Shown: positions 53,706 to 62,312 of the stretch, piece after piece
How positions within the stretch are numbered: the first letter of the stretch is position 1
How the letters are laid out: each line of letters starts with the position of its first letter
DNA from: an uncultured Allomuricauda sp.
GTDB lineage: Bacteria > Bacteroidota > Bacteroidia > Flavobacteriales > Flavobacteriaceae
NCBI RefSeq assembly: GCF_947258355.1
Contig: NZ_CAMYIC010000026.1
Location: 50,253 to 114,252, forward strand
Direction of reading: 5' to 3'
Length of the DNA stretch: 64,000 nt
Translations under genes and position numbers: made by a program
Notes under the pieces: generated by a model
Told to the model about the DNA's origin: nothing
The model's database searches: none
Seen by the model: only the letters and a program-made list of their open reading frames with translations

Positions 53706-54533
53706 TCAGTCAATTTTGAGTGATAGCATTCCTATGGAACCTCCGACCATTTTATCGTTGAACATGTGGACGGTATCGGTTTTATCCTTGAGCCCCAATA
53801 CATAGATCAAGGGCAAATAGTGTTCGGGCGTTGGAATGGATAGGGCAAAACTGCTTCCTTGTTTCCCATAGTCCACCAAGGCTTGATGATTGCCATCTAA
53901 AATGAAGGATTTCATTTTTTCGTTGGCCTCTTCGGCCCAATCCCAAGCGTAGGTATCGTTCAATTTATCCCATTTTACCTTGCGTAGGTTGTGCACTACG
54001 TTGCCACTGCCCACAATCAATACCCCTTTGTGACGGAGCTTTTCCAATTGCTTGGCCAGCTCGTAGTGGTATTTTGGTGATTTTGTGTAATCCAAGCTCA
54101 ATTGTATGACCGGTACATTGGCATCGGGATACATATGTTTGATGACACTCCAAGCCCCATGGTCCAATCCCCAGTGGTGGTCAAGTTCCACATCAGTCTT
54201 AGTGACGAGTTCTTTGGTCACCTGGGCCAACTTGGGACTCCCCGGTGCGGGGTATTGAACATCGAAAAGTGCCTGCGGAAAACCACCAAAATCATGAATG
54301 GTAGGTGGGTTTTGCATGGCTGTTACTTTGGTTCCCTTGGTTTCCCAGTGCGCTGAAATACAAAGTATAACCCTTGGTTTGGCCACTTGCTTGCCCAATT
54401 TTCTAAAATTGGCAACAAATTCATTTTCCTCAATGGCGTTCATGGGGCTACCGTGCCCCAAAAACAATACGGGCATTTTTTGTGTGAACGGTAGGCTCTC
54501 GTTAAGTGAGCGCAAGGTTTGTAAATCTGTCAT
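53706..54533 (-). CDS. ygiD: 4,5-DOPA dioxygenase extradiol-like protein (YgiD, LigB family)
   Basis: 275 residues, YgiD length. LigB-type landmarks are VLFLGHGSPMNAIEENEFV, VILCISAHWETKGTKV, HDFGGFPQALFDVQYPAPG and HHWGLDHGAWSVIKHMYPDA, with the metal-ligand His residues in each block. LIVGSGNVVHNLRKV follows. Family members open the ring of L-DOPA at the 4,5 bond or act on other catechols. Metal ligands appear intact. It precedes the SDR gene by 28 bp and follows an AraC regulator on the same strand at a distance of 103 bp. Cytoplasmic. Confidence 0.93.
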   Translation of the reverse strand: MTDLQTLRSLNESLPFTQKMPVLFLGHGSPMNAIEENEFVANFRKLGKQVAKPRVILCISAHWETKGTKVTAMQNPPTIHDFGGFPQALFDVQYPAPGSPKLAQVTKELVTKTDVELDHHWGLDHGAWSVIKHMYPDANVPVIQLSLDYTKSPKYHYELAKQLEKLRHKGVLIVGSGNVVHNLRKVKWDKLNDTYAWDWAEEANEKMKSFILDGNHQALVDYGKQGSSFALSIPTPEHYLPLIYVLGLKDKTDTVHMFNDKMVGGSIGMLSLKID

Positions 54534-54636
54534 AAGTCAACTTACATCATCTTATTGGGAGGTCCAATATTGTTGTACAAAGTTTGATAGAATTAAAAAG
54601 TAGGGGGTAATACCTTTGGGAAGAAGTGTTGTACTT

Positions 54637-55461
54637 TTAGGAAATAAGCTGTTTCATTTCTTTTCTAAAGGCAGTGGGAGTATAGCCTGTTTTACGTTTG
54701 AAAACTTTGGAAAAATAGGCTTTTTCGTTATATCCGATTTCAAACCCTATCTCGGCAATTGTTTTATTGCTATTGATCAGGAGGTTCTTTGCCTCTGTGA
54801 GTTTACGGGTCTCTATAATTTCGCCTGCACTTTGTTGCATTACCTCATGGCAAACGATGTTGAGGTTTCTTTCGCTCATGAACAATTTTTCGGCATAGAA
54901 AGAAATCTTCACGTTGCGCCTAAAGTTATCTTCTAAAATGCGAAGAAAATGGGTGTAGGTTTCCGAAGCTGAATTCGCCGAATCCGCTTCAATATGGGTT
55001 GGTCTTTCGTGGTTGATGATGGTGAGCAGCGTCATGAACAATTGTTTGATAACAATCAATCCAGGGTTTGGACGTTGAATTTCATCGTACATCATTTCGC
55101 AAAGGGTGGTCAATCTCCCAAAATGTTCGTTGCTTGGCAATGTTACGTTGGCCTGGTTATGGAAATAGCCGTACATCTTAAAAATAACCTCTGACATGAA
55201 TTCACTCCGAAAGCGAATTACCCACAAATCACACTCCCCATCATGTGTTTTAGGGCGTAACAAATGTGGTTTGCCCTGGGTTACAAAACTAATGAACGGT
55301 GCATGGACGGTCTCATCTTCAAAATCGATAAAATGGGAAATCTTGCCCTTGGAGCCAATGATCATTTCCTCAAAATCGTGTACATGGGGTTCAATGCTTT
55401 TGCCCTCCAAGGCTTTGGCATCTGCTGTGGTGAACCGGAATATGTTAAACAGTTGGTCCAA
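54637..55461 (-). CDS. AraC-family transcriptional regulator with a TTG start
   Basis: 274 residues. The N-terminal cupin-like sensor has FRFTTADAKALEGKSIEPHV followed by HDFEEMIIG. The C-terminal DNA-binding domain has two helix-turn-helix motifs: FYAEKLFMSERNLNIVCHEV and IAEIGFEIGYNEKAYFSKVF, ending FKRKTGYTPTAFRKEMKQL. No ATG lies in frame before the sensor domain. A stop (TGA) sits ten codons upstream, and the only usual start codon between is TTG at 55461. The gene precedes ygiD and the SDR gene on the same strand and probably controls them or itself. Ligand unknown. Confidence 0.88.
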   Translation of the reverse strand: MDQLFNIFRFTTADAKALEGKSIEPHVHDFEEMIIGSKGKISHFIDFEDETVHAPFISFVTQGKPHLLRPKTHDGECDLWVIRFRSEFMSEVIFKMYGYFHNQANVTLPSNEHFGRLTTLCEMMYDEIQRPNPGLIVIKQLFMTLLTIINHERPTHIEADSANSASETYTHFLRILEDNFRRNVKISFYAEKLFMSERNLNIVCHEVMQQSAGEIIETRKLTEAKNLLINSNKTIAEIGFEIGYNEKAYFSKVFKRKTGYTPTAFRKEMKQLIS

Positions 55462-55532
55462 TTTAAGGCGTTGGGAGAACTTTGTTCAAAGCAAAGGTAC
55501 GGCAAACCTTAAAATACGTGAATGCCAACCAT

Positions 55533-57116
55533 TTATTTGATTGAAATAATTACCCGTTGGTACCTTGTTAAGCTCGGAGTGCCTGAATCGGCACCTTCAA
55601 GAACAATATGTATGGTCTGTCCGCTCTGTACATCATCGGGGATTTCTATTTCCGCATTCAGGGTAGTGGCATTGTTGATCTGTACCTTATTGGGGTAGGT
55701 TCCCACCTGAAATTGCCACCATTTCACACTTACTTTGTCCCCATCTGGATCGATAACCTCTCCGAATAAGGGAACAGTTTGCCCTGCGGATGCCAAAACA
55801 TGCAAAGGGCCTTGAATGGTTACTTTAGGCTCATGATTGGCCCTGTTATATTTTTTGGTGACGGACCATTGCAAGCGAGCTGCAAAATCTCGCTGCGCCT
55901 GAGGAAAGAAATTCGGGTATTCAACATTTTCCCTATCGTTTTGAGAACTCAACATTTCCGCCATTTCTTCTGCACCGCCTTCAGTGGAAAAATTGAAAAT
56001 AGCGCTATTTTCTTCGTTAGAGCGACCTCCCCAACCACCATAGGTGCCATGTTCATAAGCCCGTAGTCCATTGCCCAGCATGTTCATAAAGGTATGGTTA
56101 TCACCTTCGCCCAACCAAGAGCCTTTTTCTTGGACAGGCAGCCAAACCATATAGTCCATTTCCCGTAATTCTTCATTGGTATAACCACTGAACCCGAAAT
56201 AGTCCACCTTATCACCCTCTACCATTTGTTTGCCGTCGCCCCATACACGGTACAGTTCTCCGAAAGGTCCTTGGTCGGATACGTTTTTCTTCATCCAGTG
56301 AGAAGTTAAGTAGGGTGCATTTTCTGGGCTGGCATTTATTTGTGCCCCGTAGGCGTAATGCGGACCATTTTCGAATTGTCTGTATTCAATATTGGGCCAA
56401 TTGGGTTTAATGTATTTGGCATAGGTGTCATCTTGGTCACCTGAGGGCAATAAAACCACTTTGTCCAATATCTTTTTTTTGACGGACGCCCATTCCAAAG
56501 TGTTTTCATATTCTTCCTCAATGGACTTCAGTGCCCTCGCAATAGTGCTTTGTCCACCCCAAGCAGTAATAAAGAGCGGACCGGGTTCATTATCCATTAT
56601 CAGAGATTTGATGAGTTCCGAACCAGGGGTGTCTTTGGAGAAATCACCATCGAATTCCACATTGCCCATCCGTATTTTCGATTTTAGATAGTCTGGAGAG
56701 GGATAATCTGGATGATGAACCGCCAAATTACCGTAAACTTTTGCGTAGGCTTCCACTACATCGTGGATAAAACGTTCATCCTCGTTCCAGCGCCATGATT
56801 CACATGGGCAAATATCCATTTTAAAACGGTCGTACTCCCGACCGGGAACAAACCATTTTGTGCCTTTGCCATCTCCTTTCCAATGGTAACCGCTGCTGGC
56901 ATAGATCAGACCTTCAATTTGCATATCCGTACTGTAGAGTAAAAAGCGAATCAAGGAATTGTTATCGTCCAATTCTGGATCTGCAGTGACAATTATTCTT
57001 GGTTTCACCGATTCATTAGGGGATTGCGCTATGGTAAATGAACTGAAGATGAGGCTTAAAAAAGCAAGAAAGAGTAGTTTTTTTGGGCCTTTGAGGGTGG
57101 TTGGGTTGGTTATCAT
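55533..57116 (-). CDS. DUF1593 secreted protein, nucleoside-hydrolase-like fold
   Basis: 527 residues with a signal peptide (about 14-32, ending FTIAQ). The N-terminal domain (about 38-340) resembles inosine-uridine nucleoside hydrolases, with PRIIVTADPELDDNNSLIRF forming the Asp-rich metal loop. A beta-sandwich C-terminal domain (about 430-527, with VPLFGEVIDPDGDKVSVKWW and the final TRYQRVIISIK) looks like a Big/cadherin-type or carbohydrate-binding module. DUF1593 proteins are often found with polysaccharide-degradation genes. It lies between the AraC gene and the fucosidase on the minus strand. Substrate unknown. Confidence 0.88.
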   Translation of the reverse strand: MITNPTTLKGPKKLLFLAFLSLIFSSFTIAQSPNESVKPRIIVTADPELDDNNSLIRFLLYSTDMQIEGLIYASSGYHWKGDGKGTKWFVPGREYDRFKMDICPCESWRWNEDERFIHDVVEAYAKVYGNLAVHHPDYPSPDYLKSKIRMGNVEFDGDFSKDTPGSELIKSLIMDNEPGPLFITAWGGQSTIARALKSIEEEYENTLEWASVKKKILDKVVLLPSGDQDDTYAKYIKPNWPNIEYRQFENGPHYAYGAQINASPENAPYLTSHWMKKNVSDQGPFGELYRVWGDGKQMVEGDKVDYFGFSGYTNEELREMDYMVWLPVQEKGSWLGEGDNHTFMNMLGNGLRAYEHGTYGGWGGRSNEENSAIFNFSTEGGAEEMAEMLSSQNDRENVEYPNFFPQAQRDFAARLQWSVTKKYNRANHEPKVTIQGPLHVLASAGQTVPLFGEVIDPDGDKVSVKWWQFQVGTYPNKVQINNATTLNAEIEIPDDVQSGQTIHIVLEGADSGTPSLTRYQRVIISIK

Positions 57117-57269
57117 TTTTAGATTTTAAGTGCAAAATGCTATAGCAACTTCTTATGTTACCAGTTTTCTAATATACTAAAACCATACACATCGTAGAGG
57201 TTGTTATGAATCAATATTAGTATCAACATTACAATGGAGACTGTCTTTTCCGTACCCAAAAGTGAATTT

Positions 57270-58571
57270 TTAGTTGATTGTGATTTCCAAAACAAAATCT
57301 GCCTTATTGTAATCCCGGTTATCGGGGAGTTCCACTAGAGTGCCGTAGGGATTGGTACTGTGTTTCAATTTTTTCTTTGTTTGAAAATCAACTACCGTGG
57401 TAATTTTACCTTCAACAGTTGGGAAAAAGAAATTACCGGTTTTCCAATCCATAATATGGATATAGATTTTGTCATCCTTATGCGTAGAAACGCCCCAACT
57501 CTGGGGTGCAATAGGACCGCCACGCGTTCCATAAATGGTTTCGCCGTAGGAATTGGTCCAATCCCCGATTGCTTTTAGGGTTTCCACAAATTCTGATTGT
57601 ATTTTCCCATTGGGCATGGGCCCCACATTAAGGAGAAAGTTGGAATTGTAACCTGCTGCTTTCACCAAATATTGAATCAGTTCCTTGGAAGACTTATAGG
57701 CTTTGTCCTGCAACGAAAAGCCCCATCGCTGTGCCATGGTTTCAGCTGTCTCCAACGGTAATTTGCCCACTTCAGCGTCACCACTGAAGCCACCTTTATT
57801 TTCGCCGGGCAGGTCTTTTTCGAACATTTGGAAATCTTCACCTGGGTTGGGGGCTTGGTGATGGTTGCTGCCGATCATGGTCTGTGGTTGTAGCTCATGG
57901 ATGAGGTCGTAGGTTCTTCTGAGTTGCCAATCGGCTTCTTTTTTGTCCCACCAGCCATCAAACCAAATTCCTCCGATTTCCCCGTAATTTGAAAGCAATT
58001 CGGCAAGCTGTCCATTCATATAATCCAGATAATTATCCCAATTACCGTTGTTGGGCCTACCTGTTTTTTTACCGGTATCCCCTCGTGGATAATAATCATT
58101 TTGGTACCAGTCCAATTGTGAGTAATACAGGTACAATTTCAAACCATGTTTTTTGCATGCTTCCGCCATTTGTTTGATGACATCCTTTTTATAGACGGTT
58201 CTATCCATAATGTCCCAATCCGTCAATTTACTGTCGAACATGGCAAACCCATCGTGGTGCTTAGTGGTGATGGTAATGTATTTCATACCAGCGGATTTGG
58301 CCAACAAAACCCATTCTTCCGCATTGAACTCCGTAGGGTTGAAGAATGCCGGGATTTTTTCATAAGTCTTCTTGTCAATGGATTGTGTTTCCATAACCCA
58401 TTCATGTACGCCCAGAACGGAATAAACACCCCAATGAATGAACATTCCAAATTTAGCATCTTGGTACCATTCCCGGTTTTCAAGGTTCTCTTGCGTGGGA
58501 AGATATTCTTGTGCTAGGGATAAGTTGCCAAAAATTAGCGCTAGCAGTATTGGTAAGGTAAACTTTTTCAT
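57270..58571 (-). CDS. Secreted alpha-L-fucosidase (GH29)
   Basis: 433 residues with a signal peptide (about 1-20, ending LSLAQ). GH29 landmarks are WYQDAKFGMFIHWGVYSV, KYITITTKHHDGFAMFDS and GGIWFDGWWDKKE, whose Asp is the catalytic nucleophile. YNSFLLNVGPMPNG-type sequence (YNSNFLLNVGPMPNGKI) forms the later conserved block. It removes alpha-linked L-fucose, for example from algal fucans or host glycans. The length suggests a single catalytic domain with a short C-terminal beta-sandwich. No SusCD pair or other fucan enzymes are in the window; the DUF1593 gene is its nearest partner (153 bp). Confidence 0.94.
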   Translation of the reverse strand: MKKFTLPILLALIFGNLSLAQEYLPTQENLENREWYQDAKFGMFIHWGVYSVLGVHEWVMETQSIDKKTYEKIPAFFNPTEFNAEEWVLLAKSAGMKYITITTKHHDGFAMFDSKLTDWDIMDRTVYKKDVIKQMAEACKKHGLKLYLYYSQLDWYQNDYYPRGDTGKKTGRPNNGNWDNYLDYMNGQLAELLSNYGEIGGIWFDGWWDKKEADWQLRRTYDLIHELQPQTMIGSNHHQAPNPGEDFQMFEKDLPGENKGGFSGDAEVGKLPLETAETMAQRWGFSLQDKAYKSSKELIQYLVKAAGYNSNFLLNVGPMPNGKIQSEFVETLKAIGDWTNSYGETIYGTRGGPIAPQSWGVSTHKDDKIYIHIMDWKTGNFFFPTVEGKITTVVDFQTKKKLKHSTNPYGTLVELPDNRDYNKADFVLEITIN

Positions 58572-58719
58572 TCTGTGGGTTTGAAGTTGGAATGGGCAAA
58601 CAAGTTACTCAAAAGAAGTCGGAAGCCCGAGGTCAGATTTCAGTGGGCAGTCAATAAAGTTAGGTGACAGAATCATATGCAATAAACAATTACCAACAAT
58701 CGAACGGCTCATTAACCAT

Positions 58720-58751
58720 TTGCGATAACTCCCAACAAATCACTATCTTTG
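58720..58751 (+). promoter_or_regulatory. Predicted promoter of mtaB
   Basis: A TTG at 58720-58722 and an exact TATCTTTG (consensus TAnnTTTG) at 58744-58751 are 21 bp apart and lie 25 bp before the mtaB start. Confidence 0.65.
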
Positions 58752-58776
58752 CGCCCCTAAAACGCACTGCAGGTAC

Positions 58777-60105
58777 ATGAACAAAAAAGTCGCATTTTAC
58801 ACATTGGGTTGTAAACTCAATTTCTCCGAAACTTCTACAATTGCCAGAGGTTTTGAAAAGGAGGATTTTGAACGTGTGGACTTTTCGGAAGAGGCTGATG
58901 TGTATGTGATCAACACCTGCTCTGTAACCGAAAATGCCGATAAGCGTTTTAAAACCATTGTAAAGCAAGCTCAAAAAGCCAATCCAGAAGCGTTTGTAGC
59001 GGCCGTGGGATGCTATGCACAGCTCAAACCCGAGGAATTGGCCGAGGTAGATGGGGTGGATTTGGTGTTGGGTGCCACTGAGAAATTCAAGATTACGGAT
59101 TACCTGAACGATCTTACCAAAAACGATAGGGGAGAAGTGCATTCCTGTGAAATCGAGGACGCTGATTTTTACGTGGGCAGTTATGCCATTGGTGATCGTA
59201 CACGAGCTTTTTTAAAGGTTCAGGACGGATGTGATTATAAATGTACCTATTGCACAATTCCACTTGCGCGTGGAATTTCTCGAAGCGATACACTGGACAA
59301 TGTGTTGAACAATGCTCGAGAAATCGCGTCACAGGATATCAAGGAAATTGTGTTGACGGGTGTTAATATCGGAGATTACGGAAAAGGTGAGTTTGGCAAT
59401 AAAAAACACGAACATACTTTTTTGGATTTGGTAAAGGCCCTGGATGCTATTGATGGCATCCACCGACTCCGTATCTCTTCCATTGAACCCAATTTGCTCA
59501 AGAACGAGACCATTGATTTTGTGGCCCAGAGCAATTCCTTTGTGCCCCATTTTCACGTGCCGTTGCAAAGCGGTAGTGATGAAATCCTAAAAAAGATGCG
59601 TCGCCGTTATCTGTCCAATTTGTATGTAGATAGGGTAAAACGTATCAAAGAAGCTATGCCCCACGCCTGTATAGGAGTGGATGTGATTGTTGGATTCCCA
59701 GGTGAAACCGATGAACATTTCTTGGAGACCTATCATTTCCTGAACGAATTGGATATTTCCTATCTACATGTATTTACGTATTCCGAAAGGGATAATACCG
59801 TAGCGGCCAATATGGATGAAGTTGTTCCCAAGAAAATTCGTAGTAAGCGCAGTAAAATGCTTCGTGGACTATCAGCCAAAAAGCGTAGAGCATTTTACGA
59901 GAGCCAATTGGGCACTGTACGAACCGTATTGTTCGAAGGAGAGAACAAAAAGGGGTATATCCACGGATTCACCGAAAACTATGTGAAGGTAAAGGCACCA
60001 TGGGATCCATCTTTGGTGAACACCCTGCACCAAGTAGAACTTACCGATATTGATGCTGATGGTTTGGTGCGGTTCGAGTTTGTCTCCAGCGAAATTATGG
60101 CATAA
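58777..60105 (+). CDS. mtaB: tRNA N6-threonylcarbamoyladenosine (t6A37) methylthiotransferase MtaB
   Basis: 442 residues, normal for MtaB. The N-terminal UPF0004 domain holds three cluster cysteines (TLGCKLNFSET, INTCSVTENADKRF, VGCYAQLKPEEL). The radical-SAM motif is QDGCDYKCTYCTIPLARG. SGSDEILKKMRRRY and IGVDVIVGFPGETDEHFLET follow, and the C-terminal TRAM-like region has YIHGFTENYVKVKAPWD. It converts t6A to ms2t6A at position 37 of tRNAs reading ANN codons. Cytoplasmic. Its promoter is visible, and a terminator shared with the next convergent gene follows. Confidence 0.96.
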   Translation: MNKKVAFYTLGCKLNFSETSTIARGFEKEDFERVDFSEEADVYVINTCSVTENADKRFKTIVKQAQKANPEAFVAAVGCYAQLKPEELAEVDGVDLVLGATEKFKITDYLNDLTKNDRGEVHSCEIEDADFYVGSYAIGDRTRAFLKVQDGCDYKCTYCTIPLARGISRSDTLDNVLNNAREIASQDIKEIVLTGVNIGDYGKGEFGNKKHEHTFLDLVKALDAIDGIHRLRISSIEPNLLKNETIDFVAQSNSFVPHFHVPLQSGSDEILKKMRRRYLSNLYVDRVKRIKEAMPHACIGVDVIVGFPGETDEHFLETYHFLNELDISYLHVFTYSERDNTVAANMDEVVPKKIRSKRSKMLRGLSAKKRRAFYESQLGTVRTVLFEGENKKGYIHGFTENYVKVKAPWDPSLVNTLHQVELTDIDADGLVRFEFVSSEIMA

Positions 60106-60127
60106 AAAAACCTCCTGATCAAGGAGG
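60104..60127 (-). terminator. Intrinsic terminator between mtaB and the small acetyltransferase
   Basis: The stem CCTCCT/AGGAGG (60111-60127) has a five-base loop and is followed by seven T on the minus strand (60110-60104). It ends the minus-strand gene at 60158-60451; on the plus strand the following T-run is poor. Confidence 0.75.
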
Positions 60128-60157
60128 CTTCAATGCTTTTTCTGATTATTGGTTAGA

Positions 60158-60451
60158 TCAGATTCGTATACCTACTGGTAACATTTCTTTGTATTGCCTG
60201 TTTTTTCTCAAAAAACCAGCAATTTGTGGGCTTGTCGGCACAACTCTTAGGTTGTTTTCTTGGATTTCATTTAAAACCGCTTTAATAAAATCTTCTTTAA
60301 AACCTTCTTTTGTAATTTCTTCTGGAATAACCAGTTTGGTCAAAAATACTTTGCGCTCCTGTGAAGAGTACTCAATTTTGGCTAAATGCCCATTGACGGT
60401 AGTTTCAAATTGACGCAAGAAACTATTGTCAGTGATTTCCAATGTTGTCAT
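60158..60451 (-). CDS. Small GNAT-like N-acetyltransferase (YidJ/NATD1 type)
   Basis: 97 residues, the length of PF14542-type small GNAT proteins. The core has FETTVNGHLAKIEYSSQERK, then FLTKLVIPEEITKEGF and LRVVPTSPQIAGFLRKNRQY. The 'VPEE..G.G....' pattern of the family is recognisable as VIPEEITKEGFKEDFIKAVL, where two glycines of the usual acetyl-CoA loop are replaced. Family members acetylate small molecules or proteins; some may not be catalytic. It is a single-gene unit with a terminator on its 3' side. Cytoplasmic. Confidence 0.78.
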   Translation of the reverse strand: MTTLEITDNSFLRQFETTVNGHLAKIEYSSQERKVFLTKLVIPEEITKEGFKEDFIKAVLNEIQENNLRVVPTSPQIAGFLRKNRQYKEMLPVGIRI

Positions 60452-60611
60452 ATAGTACTTGTTTTTTAACGACTCGTAAATACCCTGAATAGGTATTTTA
60501 ATGTTCCCCTGATTGAAAAATTGTATTCATATGCGGGGTTAGCTGCAAAAGGGATACAAAATTAGTCAAAATATTGCTAATTTCCTAGTCCTTATCGATA
60601 TTTGGTGCCAT

Positions 60612-61274
60612 ATGTCCGATAATAAAACCCATGTTTACCTTATGCCGGGTATGGCTGCTAATTCTTCAATTTTTGAAGCGATTAAACTCTCGGAAAATCA
60701 ATTTGTTACCCATACATTGGAATGGTTTGTACCAGAAAAGGGGATGAGTCTTTACGATTATGCCGAAAAAATGTGCGAAAAGATTCAAGAACCCAACCCG
60801 GTTTTGCTCGGAGTTTCGTTTGGAGGCATGTTGGTGCAGGAGATGGCCAAAATTATTCCAACCCGAAAAGTTATTGTGGTGTCTTCAGTGAAAAGTAAGC
60901 ACGAGCTGCCCAAAAGAATGATTTTTGCCAAGTACACCAAAGTCCATAAACTATTGCCCACCGGCCTGGTGAACAATGTGGAATTGTTGGCTAAATATGC
61001 TTTTGGTGAAACCGTAACCAAACGCCTTCACTTGTATGAAAAGTATTTATCCATTCGCGATAAATATTATATAGATTGGTCCATAGACCAGATTGTGAAT
61101 TGGGATCAGGATGTCCCTGCAGATGATATCGTTCACATTCAAGGGGAACGCGACGCTGTTTTCCCGATAGCGAACATTACGGATTGTATTATCGTAAAAA
61201 ATGGTACCCATACCATGATCATACACCGCGCTCGATGGTTCAATGAGCACCTCCCCACAATTATTTTGGAATAA
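60612..61274 (+). CDS. Alpha/beta hydrolase
   Basis: 220 residues. The nucleophile elbow is LLGVSFGGMLVQEMA with Ser as nucleophile. The acid is in VHIQGERDAVFPIA and the His in KNGTHTMIIHRARW, so the triad is complete. The oxyanion region is YLMPGMAANSSIFEAIK. It hydrolyses an ester or thioester; the substrate is unknown. No signal peptide. It starts 160 bp after the divergent acetyltransferase gene and is followed by the lytic transglycosylase 49 bp further on, on the same strand. Confidence 0.9.
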   Translation: MSDNKTHVYLMPGMAANSSIFEAIKLSENQFVTHTLEWFVPEKGMSLYDYAEKMCEKIQEPNPVLLGVSFGGMLVQEMAKIIPTRKVIVVSSVKSKHELPKRMIFAKYTKVHKLLPTGLVNNVELLAKYAFGETVTKRLHLYEKYLSIRDKYYIDWSIDQIVNWDQDVPADDIVHIQGERDAVFPIANITDCIIVKNGTHTMIIHRARWFNEHLPTIILE

Positions 61275-61323
61275 TTTCGTCTATATAATAGTATCTTTAC
61301 ATTGGAATTTTAATTGGGAAGAC

Positions 61324-62292
61324 ATGAAACACTTAAAAAACATACTGGCTTTTATTGGATTGATAGCCGTAGTGAGCACGTTGATTTTTGCCGTGCAGTC
61401 GAATGAAGTAGAAGAAAAACCTGAGATAACACAACCTGAAAAGGGAACTACGGACAAGAATGTGGCCGACACATATCAAATCAGCGCAATAGAGATTCCC
61501 GAAGATCTGAATTTCGCAGGGGAAGCTGTACCGCAAGAAGATCCGGAGATTATGGAGCGAGTGGATCGTGAATTTTTGGTGAATACGTATTGGCAATCCA
61601 ATGCACTGTTATTGATGAAAAGGGCCAACAAATACTTTCCAATCATTGAACCCATCCTTAAAAAGAACGGTATCCCTGATGATTTTAAATATCTGGCCGT
61701 TGCAGAGAGTGGTCTTCAAAATGTGGTGTCGCCAGCTGGCGCTACCGGGTTTTGGCAAATTATGAGAGCTACAGGGAGGGAGTATGGTCTTGAGGTCAAT
61801 GATAACGTTGACGAACGTTACCATGTGGAGAAAGCCACTCAAGTAGCCTGCGATTACCTGAATAAATGGAAAGAGCGTTTTGGTAGCTGGACATTGACTG
61901 CCGCAGCTTACAATGCAGGGCCGGCAGGCGTGCAAAAATATATGGACATTCAGCAGGTGGATGATTATTACGATTTGCTTTTGGGGCAGGAGACGGGGCG
62001 TTACGTGTTTCGTATTCTGGCCATAAAGGAAATTCTATCCAATCGTGATAAGTACGGTTTTCAGTTGGATGAGGACGATATGTATGAAAAGGTGCCCACC
62101 TTTACTGTTGAAATAGATACAGCTGTGACCAATTGGGCGGATTTTGCCGAGCTTTACGAAATCAACTACAAAGTATTGAAGCGTCACAACCCTTGGTTGA
62201 GAGAACCACATTTGAATAATGCTTCACGTAAAAAATACACAATCGAAATCCCGAACAAGGGCTACTATCGTGTAGGAAATGCTGGGAAATAG
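61324..62292 (+). CDS. Lytic transglycosylase (SLT/MltD-like) with N-terminal membrane anchor
   Basis: 322 residues from the ATG at 61324; a longer in-frame start at 61243 overlaps the preceding gene. The N-terminal hydrophobic segment (NILAFIGLIAVVSTLIFAVQ) is a signal or anchor. The SLT domain (about 100-220) has FKYLAVAESGLQNVVSPAGA with the catalytic Glu, TGFWQIMRATGREYG, and TLTAAAYNAGPAGVQKYM. A LysM-like C-terminal region (YEINYKVLKRHNPWLREP) would bind peptidoglycan. It cleaves glycan strands in the periplasm. Its gene is followed by a convergent M23 peptidase gene 20 bp away, two peptidoglycan-active products side by side. Confidence 0.93.
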   Translation: MKHLKNILAFIGLIAVVSTLIFAVQSNEVEEKPEITQPEKGTTDKNVADTYQISAIEIPEDLNFAGEAVPQEDPEIMERVDREFLVNTYWQSNALLLMKRANKYFPIIEPILKKNGIPDDFKYLAVAESGLQNVVSPAGATGFWQIMRATGREYGLEVNDNVDERYHVEKATQVACDYLNKWKERFGSWTLTAAAYNAGPAGVQKYMDIQQVDDYYDLLLGQETGRYVFRILAIKEILSNRDKYGFQLDEDDMYEKVPTFTVEIDTAVTNWADFAELYEINYKVLKRHNPWLREPHLNNASRKKYTIEIPNKGYYRVGNAGK

Positions 62293-62312
62293 ACTTTTAG
62301 TCTTGATTTCCT

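Noticed and set aside
54637..55500. A frameshift at the start of the AraC gene
   Set aside because: The TTG at 55461 gives a complete family-typical N-terminus, and no upstream sequence in another frame resembles missing residues.
58690..59142. A 150-codon open frame on the minus strand inside mtaB
   Set aside because: It lies antisense to the conserved, motif-rich MtaB sequence and has no recognisable domain; it is a shadow of mtaB.
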